Assembly (NCBI GenBank): GCA_963837815.1
Contig: CAWIOS010000005.1
Coordinates: 62,001 to 126,000, forward strand
Direction of reading: 5' to 3'
Origin: Fen-1273 sp963837815
GTDB taxonomy: Bacteria > Bacteroidota > Ignavibacteria > UBA10030 > UBA6906
Length of the DNA: 64,000 nucleotides
In this document: positions 1 through 8,649 of the stretch, piece after piece
How the letters are laid out: each line of letters starts with the position of its first letter
Position numbering within the stretch: position 1 is the stretch's first letter
Position numbers and translations under genes: made by a program
Notes under the pieces: model-generated
What the model was told of the DNA's origin: nothing
Database searches by the model: none
The model's input: only the letters and a program-made list of their open reading frames with translations

Positions 1-1242
1 AGGCAGGACACGCCGGAAGCCCACGGGCAGGCGCTGGGAGACGAGGAAGTCGCGCTGACGAAGCGGATGTACGGATGGGACCCGGAGAAGAAGTTCTACG
101 TCCCGCACGAGGTCGCCGAATACATGGGGGGGCAGGCGGCCAAAGGGGAGGCGCTGGAGAAGGAATGGGACGCTCTCTTCGAGAAGTATGCCTCCCGCTA
201 CCCGGCCGAAGCGGAGGAGTTCCGCCGGGCCGCCTCGCGGCAGCTGCCCGCCGACTGGGAGAAGATCTGGCGCGAATCCGTCCCTGCGTTCGACCCAGCG
301 TCTGCAATTGCGACGCGCGAGGCGCAGGGGAAGCTCCTGGACGCGCTCATGCCGAAGCTTCCCCTGGTTCTCGGCGGCTCCGCCGATCTGACGCCTTCCA
401 ACAATACCCGGTTCAAGGGCGCGGTCGATTTCTCGGCCGCCCACCGGGAGGGACGCTACATCCGGTACGGCGTCAGGGAACATGCGATGGGAGCGGTGAT
501 GAACGGGATCGCCGTGAGCGATATGCTCATTCCCTACGGCGGGACCTTCTTCGTCTTCAGCGACTACATGAGACCGACGCTCCGGCTGGCCGCCCTCTCG
601 AAGTACCCCGTGATATTCGATTACACGCACGATTCCATCGGGCTCGGCGAAGACGGGCCGACGCACCAGGCCGTTGAACAACTGGCGGCGCTCCGGGCGA
701 TGCCCGGCCTCGTGATGCTCCGCCCGTCGGATGCGACGGAGACGATGGCGGCATGGAAGTTCGCGCTCGAACACAGGACCGGCCCCGTCGCCCTCGCGCT
801 CACGCGCCAGAAGGTCCCCGTGATCGACAGGACGAAATTCGCCCCCGCGCACAATCTCACCCGGGGGGGATACATTCTCGGCGGCTCCCCGGATCCGTCG
901 CTGATACTGATCGGGACGGGCTCCGAGGTCTCCCTCGCCATGAAAGCGTACGACGCACTCTCCTCCGAAGGGATCAAGGCGCGGATCGTGAGCCTGCCTT
1001 CCTGGGAGCTCTTCGAGATGCAGCCCCAGGCGTACAGGGACAGCGTTCTTCCCCCCGGCGTGGCGGCACGCGTCGCCGTCGAGGCGGGTGTGCGGCTCGG
1101 ATGGGATCGGTACATCGGACCCCGGGGCGCGTTCGTCGGGATGAGCTCATACGGCGCGTCGGCTCCCGCCGAAGCCGCCTTCAAAGGCTTCGGCATCACC
1201 GTCGAGGCGGTTGTCGCCGCCGCGAGGAAGGTGCTGGAATGA
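1..1242 (+). CDS. tkt: Transketolase, C-terminal part (cut by the left edge)
   Basis: Thiamine-diphosphate enzyme that moves two-carbon ketol units between sugar phosphates in the non-oxidative pentose phosphate pathway. The reading frame is already open at base 1, where a DTPEAHGQALG stretch typical of transketolases is read, so the start lies outside the window. Visible hallmarks are GGSADLTPSN in the pyrimidine-binding domain, YGVREHAMG with the Glu that activates the cofactor, DSIGLGEDGPTHQ, and LRPSDATE. About 413 residues of a usual ~660 are present, covering the end of the PP domain, the Pyr domain and the C-terminal domain. The stop overlaps the next start as ATGA, so translation is probably coupled to rpiB. 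Confidence 0.96.
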   Translation, partial: RQDTPEAHGQALGDEEVALTKRMYGWDPEKKFYVPHEVAEYMGGQAAKGEALEKEWDALFEKYASRYPAEAEEFRRAASRQLPADWEKIWRESVPAFDPASAIATREAQGKLLDALMPKLPLVLGGSADLTPSNNTRFKGAVDFSAAHREGRYIRYGVREHAMGAVMNGIAVSDMLIPYGGTFFVFSDYMRPTLRLAALSKYPVIFDYTHDSIGLGEDGPTHQAVEQLAALRAMPGLVMLRPSDATETMAAWKFALEHRTGPVALALTRQKVPVIDRTKFAPAHNLTRGGYILGGSPDPSLILIGTGSEVSLAMKAYDALSSEGIKARIVSLPSWELFEMQPQAYRDSVLPPGVAARVAVEAGVRLGWDRYIGPRGAFVGMSSYGASAPAEAAFKGFGITVEAVVAAARKVLE

Positions 1243-1688
1243 ACGTCGCCGTCGCAGCCGATCATGCGGGGTTCGACATGAAGGAGTGGCTCCTTGCCGC
1301 CCTGGCGGAAGACGGTCACGCGCTCATCGATCTGGGGACGAACAGCCGCGAGCCCGTGGACTATCCCGACTACGCACGGGCCGTGGGCGAGGCGATCACG
1401 GGCGGCCGCGCCGAACGGGGAATACTCGTCTGCGGGAGCGGCGTCGGCGCCTGCGTCGCGGCGAACAAGATCAAAGGGATACGCGCGGGAACGTGCCACG
1501 ACACGTATTCCGGCCACCAGGGGGTCGAGCACGACGACATGAACGTCCTCTGTCTCGGGGCGAGGGTCATCGGGACTGCACCGGCGCTCGAAATTACCCG
1601 GGCATTTCTCGCGGCCCGGTTCTCGAACGAGGAGCGGCATGCCCGGCGCGTTGCGAAGACCAGGGACATCGAACAGAAACAGAGGTAG
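1239..1688 (+). CDS. rpiB: Ribose-5-phosphate isomerase B
   Basis: 149-residue RpiB/LacAB-type sugar phosphate isomerase that interconverts ribose 5-phosphate and ribulose 5-phosphate. It begins AADHAGFDMKE, has the phosphate-loop and active-site segment VCGSGVGACVAANK with the catalytic Cys, and the family signature DMNVLCLGARVIG near residue 105. The ATG at 1239 overlaps the tkt stop, so I reject the longer open frame upstream. It sits between transketolase and transaldolase, giving three consecutive non-oxidative pentose phosphate enzymes in one operon. Confidence 0.95.
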   Translation: MNVAVAADHAGFDMKEWLLAALAEDGHALIDLGTNSREPVDYPDYARAVGEAITGGRAERGILVCGSGVGACVAANKIKGIRAGTCHDTYSGHQGVEHDDMNVLCLGARVIGTAPALEITRAFLAARFSNEERHARRVAKTRDIEQKQR

Positions 1689-1698
1689 GAGAGAGGAC

Positions 1699-2841
1699 AT
1701 GGCAAACGCACTGAAGCAGCTTGAGGAGCTCGGCCAGAGCATCTGGTACGACAACATCAGCCGTTCGCTCGTCACGAGCGGCGCCCTGCGGAAGCTTGTC
1801 GACGAGGGACTGCTGGGGATGACGTCCAACCCCACGATTTTCGACAAGGCGATATCCGGAAGCGCCGACTATGACGTGCAGCTCCGCGAGATCCTCGCCA
1901 GGGCGCCCGGCGCTCCGACGGCGGACATCATCCAGTCCCTCATGGTGAAGGACATCCAGATGGCCGCCGACGTCCTCAAGTCCGCCTATGACAGGACGGG
2001 CGGGGGGGACGGCTACGTGAGCGTGGAGGTGACGCCGACGAAGGCCCGCGACACGGCCGCCACGATCGCGGAGGTCCGCCAGCTCGCCTCCAGGATCGAG
2101 AGGAAGAACGTCATGGTCAAGATCCCCGCGACGAAGGAAGGGCTTCCCGCGATCACGCAGGCGATCAGCGAAGGATACAATATCAACGTCACGCTCATAT
2201 TTTCCGTCGCGCGGTACCGGGAAGTTGCCGGGGCGTATATCGCGGGACTCGAGCAGCGTGCAAAGGCGGGGAAGCCCGTTTCCGGGATCGCCTCGGTCGC
2301 GAGCATATTCGTCAGCCGCATCGACACGCTCGTCGATGACCTGCTGAACAAGAAGATCGGGGCCATGACCGACCCGGCCGCCGTCGCGCGGCTGAAGGCC
2401 CTTCTCGGCAAAGTCGCGGTCGCCAATACGAAGCTCGTCTACCAGGCGTTCAAGGAAATCTTCGGCAGCCCGCGTTTTGCCCTGCTCAGTGCAAAGGGAG
2501 CGAGGGTCCAGAGGCCACTCTGGGCCAGCACGGGGACGAAGAATCCGGCGTACAGCGACCTCCTGTACGTCGAGACGCTCATCGGACCCGACACGGTCAA
2601 CACCGTTCCGCCGGCCACCTACGCGGCGATACTCGACCACTCGCGCCCGGCGAATACCGTCGAGTGCGACCTCGAGGGAGCTGACCAGGTACTCCGCAAC
2701 CTCGCCTCGTCGGGGATCGACATCAACGCCGTCACCGACCGGCTGGAGGAGGAAGGGGTCGCGTCATTCGAAAAATCCTTCGATGGTCTCTATAAATTCC
2801 TTGAAGGGAAGAAATCCCGGCCCGCCCCTCTCGCGGGCTGA
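1699..2841 (+). CDS. tal: Transaldolase
   Basis: 380-residue transaldolase that transfers a dihydroxyacetone unit between sedoheptulose 7-phosphate and glyceraldehyde 3-phosphate. Motifs seen are TSNPTIFDKAI near the N-terminus, MVKIPAT with the Schiff-base Lys, NVTLIFSVARY, SVASIFVSRIDT and LWASTGTKNP. Length and motif spacing fit the long form found in actinobacteria and FCB bacteria rather than the short TalC/FSA type. The start at 1699 is chosen because it follows a GGAGAGAGG ribosome site and gives the expected N-terminus. It lies 10 nt after rpiB and is surely in the same operon. Confidence 0.95.
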   Translation: MANALKQLEELGQSIWYDNISRSLVTSGALRKLVDEGLLGMTSNPTIFDKAISGSADYDVQLREILARAPGAPTADIIQSLMVKDIQMAADVLKSAYDRTGGGDGYVSVEVTPTKARDTAATIAEVRQLASRIERKNVMVKIPATKEGLPAITQAISEGYNINVTLIFSVARYREVAGAYIAGLEQRAKAGKPVSGIASVASIFVSRIDTLVDDLLNKKIGAMTDPAAVARLKALLGKVAVANTKLVYQAFKEIFGSPRFALLSAKGARVQRPLWASTGTKNPAYSDLLYVETLIGPDTVNTVPPATYAAILDHSRPANTVECDLEGADQVLRNLASSGIDINAVTDRLEEEGVASFEKSFDGLYKFLEGKKSRPAPLAG

Positions 2842-2867
2842 CCGGCCTCCCCCTCCCCGGTGCGCAG

Positions 2868-3662
2868 ATGAAGATTGTCACGTGGAACGTCAACGGCATA
2901 CGGGCCCGCGCCCTCGCGTTCGAGCGATGGGTCCGGACCCGCCGCCCCGACGTCGTCTGTCTCCAGGAAATCAAAGCCCACCCTGATCAGATCCCCGAAG
3001 AGCTGCGCGAGATCCGCGGGTACACCTCCCGCTGGCACGGAGCGCGCGGCGGGTACAGCGGCGTCAGCATCCACGTGAACGAATCGCTGGGAGAGGTGGA
3101 ATACTCCGTCCCCTATTTTGACGAGGAAACGCGGGTCCTGCAGGCGCGCACGGGGGGGCTCACCGTCGTGAACGTCTACACGCCGCTCGGCCAGAAAAGC
3201 TACACGCAGAAGATCTCTTTCCTGGGCGCTCTCGTCAAATACGTCGACGCGCTCTGCTACGAGGGGGAAAACGTGATTCTCTGCGGCGACCTGAACGTGG
3301 CGCACCGCAGGGCCGACGTCCACCCGGAGATGTACGTGGAAGATATGCTCTGCACCCGCCCGGACGAACGGGCGATGATCGACGCCCTCCACGACCTCGG
3401 TCTGAGGGACCTCTTCCGGCATCATCATCCCGACGATTCCCGCGCGTATTCCTGGTGGCCTTATTACGGCGGGGCGAGGGCGCGCAACGTGGGATGGCGG
3501 ATCGACTACATCATGGCGCCTTCGGCGATCGCCACGGCCTCGCGGGGATGCTGGATCGAGCGTGAGGAATCGAGTTCCGACCATTCCCCGGTCCTTGCGG
3601 ACATCGATCCCGTACCGCCGCCGGCGAAACCGGTTCGGAAGACTTCCCCGAAAAAGAAATGA
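2868..3662 (+). CDS. xth: Exodeoxyribonuclease III / AP endonuclease
   Basis: 264-residue metal-dependent nuclease of the exonuclease III family (endonuclease/exonuclease/phosphatase fold) that cleaves DNA at abasic sites and trims 3' ends in base excision repair. Seen are WNVNGIRA at the N-terminus, LQEIK with the metal-binding Glu, CGDLNVAH in the middle and SDHSPV near the end with the catalytic Asp-His pair. The WRIDYIM motif is also present. The Lys-rich tail (PKKK) extends past the usual end. The stop overlaps the next start as ATGA. Confidence 0.95.
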   Translation: MKIVTWNVNGIRARALAFERWVRTRRPDVVCLQEIKAHPDQIPEELREIRGYTSRWHGARGGYSGVSIHVNESLGEVEYSVPYFDEETRVLQARTGGLTVVNVYTPLGQKSYTQKISFLGALVKYVDALCYEGENVILCGDLNVAHRRADVHPEMYVEDMLCTRPDERAMIDALHDLGLRDLFRHHHPDDSRAYSWWPYYGGARARNVGWRIDYIMAPSAIATASRGCWIEREESSSDHSPVLADIDPVPPPAKPVRKTSPKKK

Positions 3663-4072
3663 CCGACGCACACGAGGGGCTCCTCGGCTATTACTACTTC
3701 GGATTCCATGCCGCCCTCCTCCGCTTCAGGGCGCTGACCATCCAGGGGTGGATCGTCACGGCCGTCGGTGCCGCGGGGCTTCTTCTGGCCTGGCGCGACG
3801 GGGACGGACTCTTCACCATCGCCGTTGCCCTGTGCGCTGCGGCGGCCGGGCTTTCGCTCGTCCACCAGAGCGTGGCCTCCCTTGATCAATACGTCCGTGT
3901 TCCGTTCGTCCCCCCCGCGCCGGGGGAAGACCCCGGGGATTTCGGGCGGGGGATCGCAGAGTGCGCCCGTCTGATGGCAGAGATCGACAGGGGGGGATGG
4001 CAGGAGGCCTTCACCGCCCTGAACGCGCTGGGTGAAATGCCGGAACGATTCTCGTTCCCCCCTCTCACATAA
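3659..4072 (+). CDS. Small two-helix membrane protein of unknown function
   Basis: 137-residue protein, no family recognised. Two hydrophobic helices lie around residues 28-45 and 51-68, separated by a short charged turn (WRDGDG), so it is probably an inner-membrane hairpin. The remaining ~65 residues are acidic and probably cytoplasmic. The ATG overlaps the xth stop by four bases, which supports both the start and co-translation. It is followed 22 nt later by the AhpD-like gene. Confidence 0.7.
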   Translation: MTDAHEGLLGYYYFGFHAALLRFRALTIQGWIVTAVGAAGLLLAWRDGDGLFTIAVALCAAAAGLSLVHQSVASLDQYVRVPFVPPAPGEDPGDFGRGIAECARLMAEIDRGGWQEAFTALNALGEMPERFSFPPLT

Positions 4073-4094
4073 GGATCATTCACCGGAGACGACA

Positions 4095-4448
4095 ATGGCA
4101 GGCCGCGTAGAGGAGTTCAACGACTTCCGCTCGAAGATGAACCGGCGGATACTGGAAATCGACAACCGCCCGATCAAGCGGTTCTTCGGGGTGGATACGC
4201 TCACGTACGAGCCGGGTGCGCTCGACTCGAAGACGAAAGAAATGCTCGGTCTCGTTGCGTCGATGGTCCTGCGCTGCGACGACTGCATCTCCTATCACAT
4301 CCAGCAGTGCAAGAAGGAAGGGGTCACCGAGCCGGAGATGCACGACATATTCAGCGTGGCCCTCGTCGTGGGGGGATCCATCGTCGTTCCCCACATGCGG
4401 AGGGCCGTCGCGTTCCTCGACGAGCTGAACGGGAAAGGAACCCCGTGA
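4095..4448 (+). CDS. Carboxymuconolactone decarboxylase / AhpD-like protein
   Basis: 117-residue all-helical protein of the carboxymuconolactone decarboxylase family. The AhpD-type redox motif CDDC is followed by the YH pair and the usual IQQCKKEGVTEPEM helix, then VALVVGGSIVVPHM. Members with CxxC act as peroxidase partners or disulfide reductants, so a thiol-redox role is more likely than aromatic degradation. The ATG at 4095 is preferred over an upstream in-frame start because it gives a standard family N-terminus. The GTG of the next gene overlaps this stop. Confidence 0.87.
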   Translation: MAGRVEEFNDFRSKMNRRILEIDNRPIKRFFGVDTLTYEPGALDSKTKEMLGLVASMVLRCDDCISYHIQQCKKEGVTEPEMHDIFSVALVVGGSIVVPHMRRAVAFLDELNGKGTP

Positions 4449-5119
4449 CTCCGGGGAGACATCCGGGACCGACGCTCGCGTGGGTGGCGGTCTTCTCTCT
4501 TGCCTTTGCGTTCGTGGAGTCGAGCGTCGTGATCTACCTGCGTGCACTTTATTACCCTGACGGGTTCGTTTTCCCGCTCAAAGTCATGCCGGCCGGGTAT
4601 CTCCGGGTGGAGATAGCCCGGGAGGCCGCGACGATCATCATGCTCGGCGCGACGGGAATCATCGCCGGATGGAAGCCGTGGCAGAGATTCGGGTACTTCC
4701 TCTTTGCCTTCGGCGTCTGGGACATCGCCTTTTACGCCTGGCTCCTCGTCACGATCGGCTGGCCGTCGTCCCTGCTCGACTGGGACATCCTTTTCCTGAT
4801 ACCGCTCCCCTGGATCGGTCCCGTCATCGCCCCCGTGGCGGTGGCGGCGCTCATGGTGACGATCGGCGCTCTCCTCGTCCTTCGTTCGGCGGGGGAGAAG
4901 TACTTCCGCCCGCGCGCGCTGTCCTGGGCCGCGGGAGCTGCGGGGACGTTGTGCCTCCTGTACTCGTTCATGGCCGATACGGGAGCGGGAATGATGGGCG
5001 CGTACCCGGCGCCGTATCATTACGGCCTCCTCGGTGCGGGGCTGGCCGCCTACATTGCGGCGTACCTTCTGGCTTGCCGGCGGGACCTGGCGCCCCGGGG
5101 CACTCCCTCTCAGACATGA
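4445..5119 (+). CDS. Multi-pass membrane protein of unknown function
   Basis: 224-residue hydrophobic protein with about six predicted transmembrane helices: near residues 10-30, 55-72, 75-100, 110-140, 155-175 and 190-210. No known family recognised. A GTG at 4445 overlaps the TGA of the AhpD-like gene as GTGA and removes a non-hydrophobic upstream stretch, so I choose it. The stop overlaps the ATG at 5116 of the hydrolase frame. The chain of overlaps from 3659 onward suggests one transcript. Confidence 0.75.
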   Translation: MTPGRHPGPTLAWVAVFSLAFAFVESSVVIYLRALYYPDGFVFPLKVMPAGYLRVEIAREAATIIMLGATGIIAGWKPWQRFGYFLFAFGVWDIAFYAWLLVTIGWPSSLLDWDILFLIPLPWIGPVIAPVAVAALMVTIGALLVLRSAGEKYFRPRALSWAAGAAGTLCLLYSFMADTGAGMMGAYPAPYHYGLLGAGLAAYIAAYLLACRRDLAPRGTPSQT

Positions 5120-5142
5120 TGGTCATCCTTCGGACACTCCAC

Positions 5143-6591
5143 ATGAAAACAATCCCGCTTCTCGTTTCCTCGCTGCTCATCCTTGCCGTGCCTGCTTCAC
5201 CGTCATCCCGTGCGCAGTCCCCCGACGGTCCCTGGATCGGGTCGATAAGCGTGGGGGGGACGGAGCTGAAGATCATGGTCACGTTCCTGACGAAGGGGGA
5301 TTCCCTCACCGCCACCATCGACATTCCCCAGCAGATGGCGATCGGGCTTGCCCTGAAGAACGTCTCCTGGCGGCCGCCGAAGACGCACTTCGAGCTCCCT
5401 GCGGGACCGGGACTTGCGGTCTTCGACGGCCGCATCCGGAAAGACAGCGTCGACGGGGAATTCACGCAGGCCGGATTCGCCGGGACGTTCCGGCTCGAGC
5501 GCGGGAAGGACGTCAGCGTTCAGGCGTCCGCGCCCGGGCCTCCCCCGCCGTACGCGGAGGAAGAAGTCGCGTTCCACGCGGGCGAGGTGACGATCGCCGG
5601 AACGCTCACCGTCCCCCGGGGGAAAGGAAAGCATCCCGCGGTCATCCTGATCACGGGGAGCGGCGCTCACAACAGGGACGAAGAGCTTCTGGGATTTAAG
5701 GCATTTCGGGTCATCGCCGATCATCTCACGAGGAACGGGATCGCGGTTCTGCGGTGCGACGATCGCGGGATCGGCGGGTCCACGGGGAGCAAATCCCTCT
5801 CAACGACGGCCGACCACGCGGAAGACGTTCTCGCGGAGGTGAAATTCCTTCAGGCCCGGTCCGACATCAACCCTGCGCAGATCGGGCTCTGCGGACACAG
5901 CGAGGGGGGGATCATCGCTCCCATTGCGGCCGCGAAGTCGAAGGACGTCGCATTCATCGTGCTGATGGCGGGACCCGCGGTTACCGGGGACAAACTCGTG
6001 TACTACCAGGTCGAATCACAGATGAAGGAAGGGGGGGCGGGGGAGGATCAGATCCGGACTTCGATCGACGAGCAGCATCGTGTCTTCGACTGTCTTCGCG
6101 CGGATACGGGATGGACCTCCCTGGCGGCCGAATTCAGGCGGGACATCGCCGGGAGCTATGCGTCGCTTCCCGCGGAGAAAAAGAAATCGATTCCCGATTC
6201 GGCCGCATTCGTCAATGCCAGGGCGGACGGCATGATGGCGGGAGTAAGGAATCCCTGGCTGAAGTACTTCATCGATTTCGATCCGGTGCCTGCCATCGAG
6301 AATGTGTCGTGCCCGGTGCTGGCGATATTCGGGGAGCTCGACCAGCAGGTCCCCGTCAGTCTGAACCGGAGCCCGATGGAGGCCGCTCTGTCGCGGAGCA
6401 GGACGAAGGACTGGCACGTGGAGGTCATCCCGAAGGCGAATCACCTGTTCCTCAAAGCGGTGACCGGGGCGCCTTCGGAATACGCGACGCTCGACAAGGT
6501 GTACGTGCCGGGGTTCCTGGACCTTCTGACGGGGTGGATTACGAAGAGGGTATCCGTTTCGAATGGTGGCGCTGGGGGACGGGGAAACTGA
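5143..6591 (+). CDS. Secreted alpha/beta hydrolase with N-terminal extension
   Basis: About 482 residues. A signal peptide begins at MKTIPLL and ends near S-S-R-A-Q. A ~115-residue beta-rich N-terminal region of unknown role is followed by an alpha/beta hydrolase domain. The domain shows ITGSGAHNRD near its start, nucleophile elbow GHSEGG, acid in FGELDQQVP and a late His in KANHLFL. This is the prolyl-oligopeptidase/dienelactone-hydrolase-like group of periplasmic esterases or peptidases; the substrate is unknown. In-frame ATGs at 5116 and 5119 overlap the upstream stop and are alternative starts, but 5143 gives the cleaner signal peptide. The 3' end overlaps the convergent regulator gene by 53 nt. 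Confidence 0.88.
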   Translation: MKTIPLLVSSLLILAVPASPSSRAQSPDGPWIGSISVGGTELKIMVTFLTKGDSLTATIDIPQQMAIGLALKNVSWRPPKTHFELPAGPGLAVFDGRIRKDSVDGEFTQAGFAGTFRLERGKDVSVQASAPGPPPPYAEEEVAFHAGEVTIAGTLTVPRGKGKHPAVILITGSGAHNRDEELLGFKAFRVIADHLTRNGIAVLRCDDRGIGGSTGSKSLSTTADHAEDVLAEVKFLQARSDINPAQIGLCGHSEGGIIAPIAAAKSKDVAFIVLMAGPAVTGDKLVYYQVESQMKEGGAGEDQIRTSIDEQHRVFDCLRADTGWTSLAAEFRRDIAGSYASLPAEKKKSIPDSAAFVNARADGMMAGVRNPWLKYFIDFDPVPAIENVSCPVLAIFGELDQQVPVSLNRSPMEAALSRSRTKDWHVEVIPKANHLFLKAVTGAPSEYATLDKVYVPGFLDLLTGWITKRVSVSNGGAGGRGN

Positions 6592-7141
6592 CGGAATCGA
6601 GCCGGGAATGATTCAGAGCGCGTCCTCCGGACGGTCCGTTGGAGGGGGCGATGTACATCGCGGCAAGCTCGCCGCGTATCCCCATGCTGCGGTCGTACCG
6701 GAAACCTCCCTTGAGCGCGGTCCCCTCGGGGGGAAAACACTCCTTGAACCAGTCCTCCCCGACGCAGTACAGGTTGCACAGGTGCCAGAGCACGCCCGGC
6801 TTCGGGACGCACTGGTTCTTCTCCCAGCGCTCTACCCCCACCCAGGTGTACCCGATCATGGAGCCGACTTCCTTCAGCGTGAACCCGGCGGATATCCGGG
6901 CAGCCCGGAGCCTGTCTCCGAACGTTCGGACATGCGCCCGTTCCTCGATGATCCTGTCGACCGCCTTCTCGATTTCGAGCGCTTTCGCGCGGGAAAGAAC
7001 CGTCCTGTAATGGACGATCTGCCATGCGTACTGCCGCGAAACGCCGAGGTTCCCGGCAAGATATGAGAGTGTGATCCCCCACGGCTTCATCTTCTTGACG
7101 ATCCTCTGCACAACCTCATCCACCTCAGGTACACGTCTCAT
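6539..7141 (-). CDS. Transcription regulator with two helix-turn-helix domains
   Basis: 200 residues. The N-terminal part carries one HTH (SYLAGNLGVSRQYAWQI, residues ~25-41) and the middle a second Cro/CI-type HTH (GDRLRAARISAGFTLKEVG through GYTWVGVERWEKN, residues ~75-108). The C-terminal third, after FPPEG, looks unstructured and includes the 53-nt overlap with the convergent hydrolase gene. A paralogue with the same order of parts lies at 36067-36693. Upstream (7142-7280) is an AT-rich region with inverted repeats that could be its operator and also the control region of the divergent pilin-like genes. Targets are unknown. Confidence 0.85.
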   Translation of the reverse strand: MRRVPEVDEVVQRIVKKMKPWGITLSYLAGNLGVSRQYAWQIVHYRTVLSRAKALEIEKAVDRIIEERAHVRTFGDRLRAARISAGFTLKEVGSMIGYTWVGVERWEKNQCVPKPGVLWHLCNLYCVGEDWFKECFPPEGTALKGGFRYDRSMGIRGELAAMYIAPSNGPSGGRALNHSRLDSVSFPVPQRHHSKRIPSS

Positions 7142-7459
7142 TCCGACCTTCGCTCCTTCGCCTGCAAATTAGTCCCCCTTGCACCATCTGTCTGTTATAC
7201 GTCTATTTTTGGTAAAAGTTGGCGGGCGATATGTTACCGTTCTGTAAAATTTACCTGTTAATTTTACCGGAAGCATTCGTGACATTGAGAGTCACTTGAT
7301 GTTAAACCCCTTGTTTTGGCCAATTAGCTCGGACATGGGACAATTACACACAATGGTATAGTTATTGTTCTAACTCCCGGTGACGAAACGGCTTCCGCCG
7401 GTCCACCCCGGCGGCCTGCCGCAGGAAAAGCTTGGAAATCTGAATTCACGAGGACCGCA
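7142..7459. promoter_or_regulatory. AT-rich divergent control region with inverted repeats
   Basis: 318 bases with no gene, between the divergent dual-HTH regulator and the pilin-like cassette. Part of it is much more AT-rich than the surroundings. GGTAAAA at 7211-7217 has its reverse complement TTTTACC at 7262-7268, and a near-perfect palindrome GTAAA-A-TTTAC lies between them at 7244-7254. This array of GTAAAA half-sites looks like an operator. No convincing -35/-10 pair was identified on the plus strand, so promoter positions are not assigned. Confidence 0.45.
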
Positions 7460-7981
7460 ATGGGACTTGGACAGACAATGATGACCGTTCTGGCCGTGGG
7501 GATGCTGGGCACGGTCATGCTCACGGTGAATACGAACACGCAGGACAACAACAATGCGGTGCAGATGTCCCAGTACCGCATCATGGCGGCGTCACTGGCA
7601 ACGTCGACAATCCAGCGGGCGACCGGGCTTGCGTTCGACCAGAACAGCGTCAACAGCAACATCACCTCCACGTCGGGCCTCACGGCAGCGGGCGCTCTGG
7701 GCGTCGAGACGGGAGAGACGGACACCCTGGAAAACACGTTCAACGATTTTGACGACTACAACAAGTTCCACAAACTGGTGAAGGGCGATTCCGTCTTTTT
7801 CCGGTCGGCCGACTTCTACGTGTCGTCCAAAGTGGACTACGTGCAGATAACGGGGAACGCGATCGTGACGTCGTCTTCGCCCACGTACACGAAGAGGATT
7901 GTCGTGTATGTCTCGAGTCCCTATATGGGGACGGACACGATTACCGCTTCGACGCTGTACAGTTACTGGTATTTCCGATAA
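7460..7981 (+). CDS. Pilin-like single-anchor secreted protein
   Basis: 173 residues, family not recognised. It starts MGLGQTMM and goes straight into a ~20-residue hydrophobic helix (residues 5-24), then a long polar ectodomain rich in Ser/Thr/Asn. That layout is type IV pilin-like, but there is no classical prepilin leader with an F-T-L-I-E sequence; any prepilin cleavage would have to be after the Gly at position 2. It is the first of three consecutive genes built the same way (7460, 8003, 8650). A GAGGA site precedes the ATG. An extracellular filament or surface assembly is inferred, not shown. Confidence 0.75.
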   Translation: MGLGQTMMTVLAVGMLGTVMLTVNTNTQDNNNAVQMSQYRIMAASLATSTIQRATGLAFDQNSVNSNITSTSGLTAAGALGVETGETDTLENTFNDFDDYNKFHKLVKGDSVFFRSADFYVSSKVDYVQITGNAIVTSSSPTYTKRIVVYVSSPYMGTDTITASTLYSYWYFR

Positions 7982-8002
7982 TCCGGCCAAGGAGCAGGGA
8001 CA

Positions 8003-8641
8003 ATGGGCTTCTCGACAATGATAGACCTGATCGGATCGTCGGTGATCTTCGGCTGGCTGTTTCTGATCACCGTCACCGCCAAGCAGGCGAACAATGAGGA
8101 TTTCCAGGCGAACCAGGGGGAGCTTCTCTGTCAGCAAAACCTCGTCGAGCTGACGAAGCTCCTGGAGTATGACTTCAGGAAGATCGGGTACTGCAAAGAG
8201 CCCGACCGGCTCCCGAACCCGACGCTCGCCATTCTTCTGGCGGATTCGACGAGGATCAAGTTCCTCACGGACATAGACCTGGACGGGAGCGGCCCGGACG
8301 GCATCGTGGATTCGCTGTACTACTATCTCGGGACGACCGGCGGGATGATGAACAATGCGAACACCCGCATCCTGTACCGTGTCGTCAACAACCTTCCCGC
8401 CTCGGGTTCGAACCTGGGCGTGACGAGTTTCAAACTCACGTACTACGACCAGGCAAACAACGTCATAGCGACGCCGGTCCCGGCGGCCAAGCTGCAGACC
8501 ATTTTTTCGATACAGATATCCCTCAGCGTTCAGAATATCGTGGCCAGCGCGTTATCCGCGACGGCCCCGGTGAACCAGCAGTTTCAGACGGCGTTCTATC
8601 AGCAGCGGCGTCTTTCGACCGTGAACTACTTGAACCGTTAG
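8003..8641 (+). CDS. Pilin-like single-anchor secreted protein, PilW-like
   Basis: 212 residues. It starts MGFSTMIDLIG, with one hydrophobic helix at residues ~7-25. A region then resembles minor pilins of the PilW type: a conserved Glu/Leu helix followed by LLEYDFRKIGY, then residues that build a beta sheet with DSTRIKFLTDIDLDG and DSLYYYLG. PilW/PilJ-type minor pseudopilins commonly carry such a Y-D-x-R-x-x-G-Y segment. A GGAGCAGGG ribosome site precedes the ATG. It lies 21 nt after the previous gene and 8 nt before the next. Confidence 0.75.
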   Translation: MGFSTMIDLIGSSVIFGWLFLITVTAKQANNEDFQANQGELLCQQNLVELTKLLEYDFRKIGYCKEPDRLPNPTLAILLADSTRIKFLTDIDLDGSGPDGIVDSLYYYLGTTGGMMNNANTRILYRVVNNLPASGSNLGVTSFKLTYYDQANNVIATPVPAAKLQTIFSIQISLSVQNIVASALSATAPVNQQFQTAFYQQRRLSTVNYLNR

Positions 8642-8649
8642 GAGGCATC

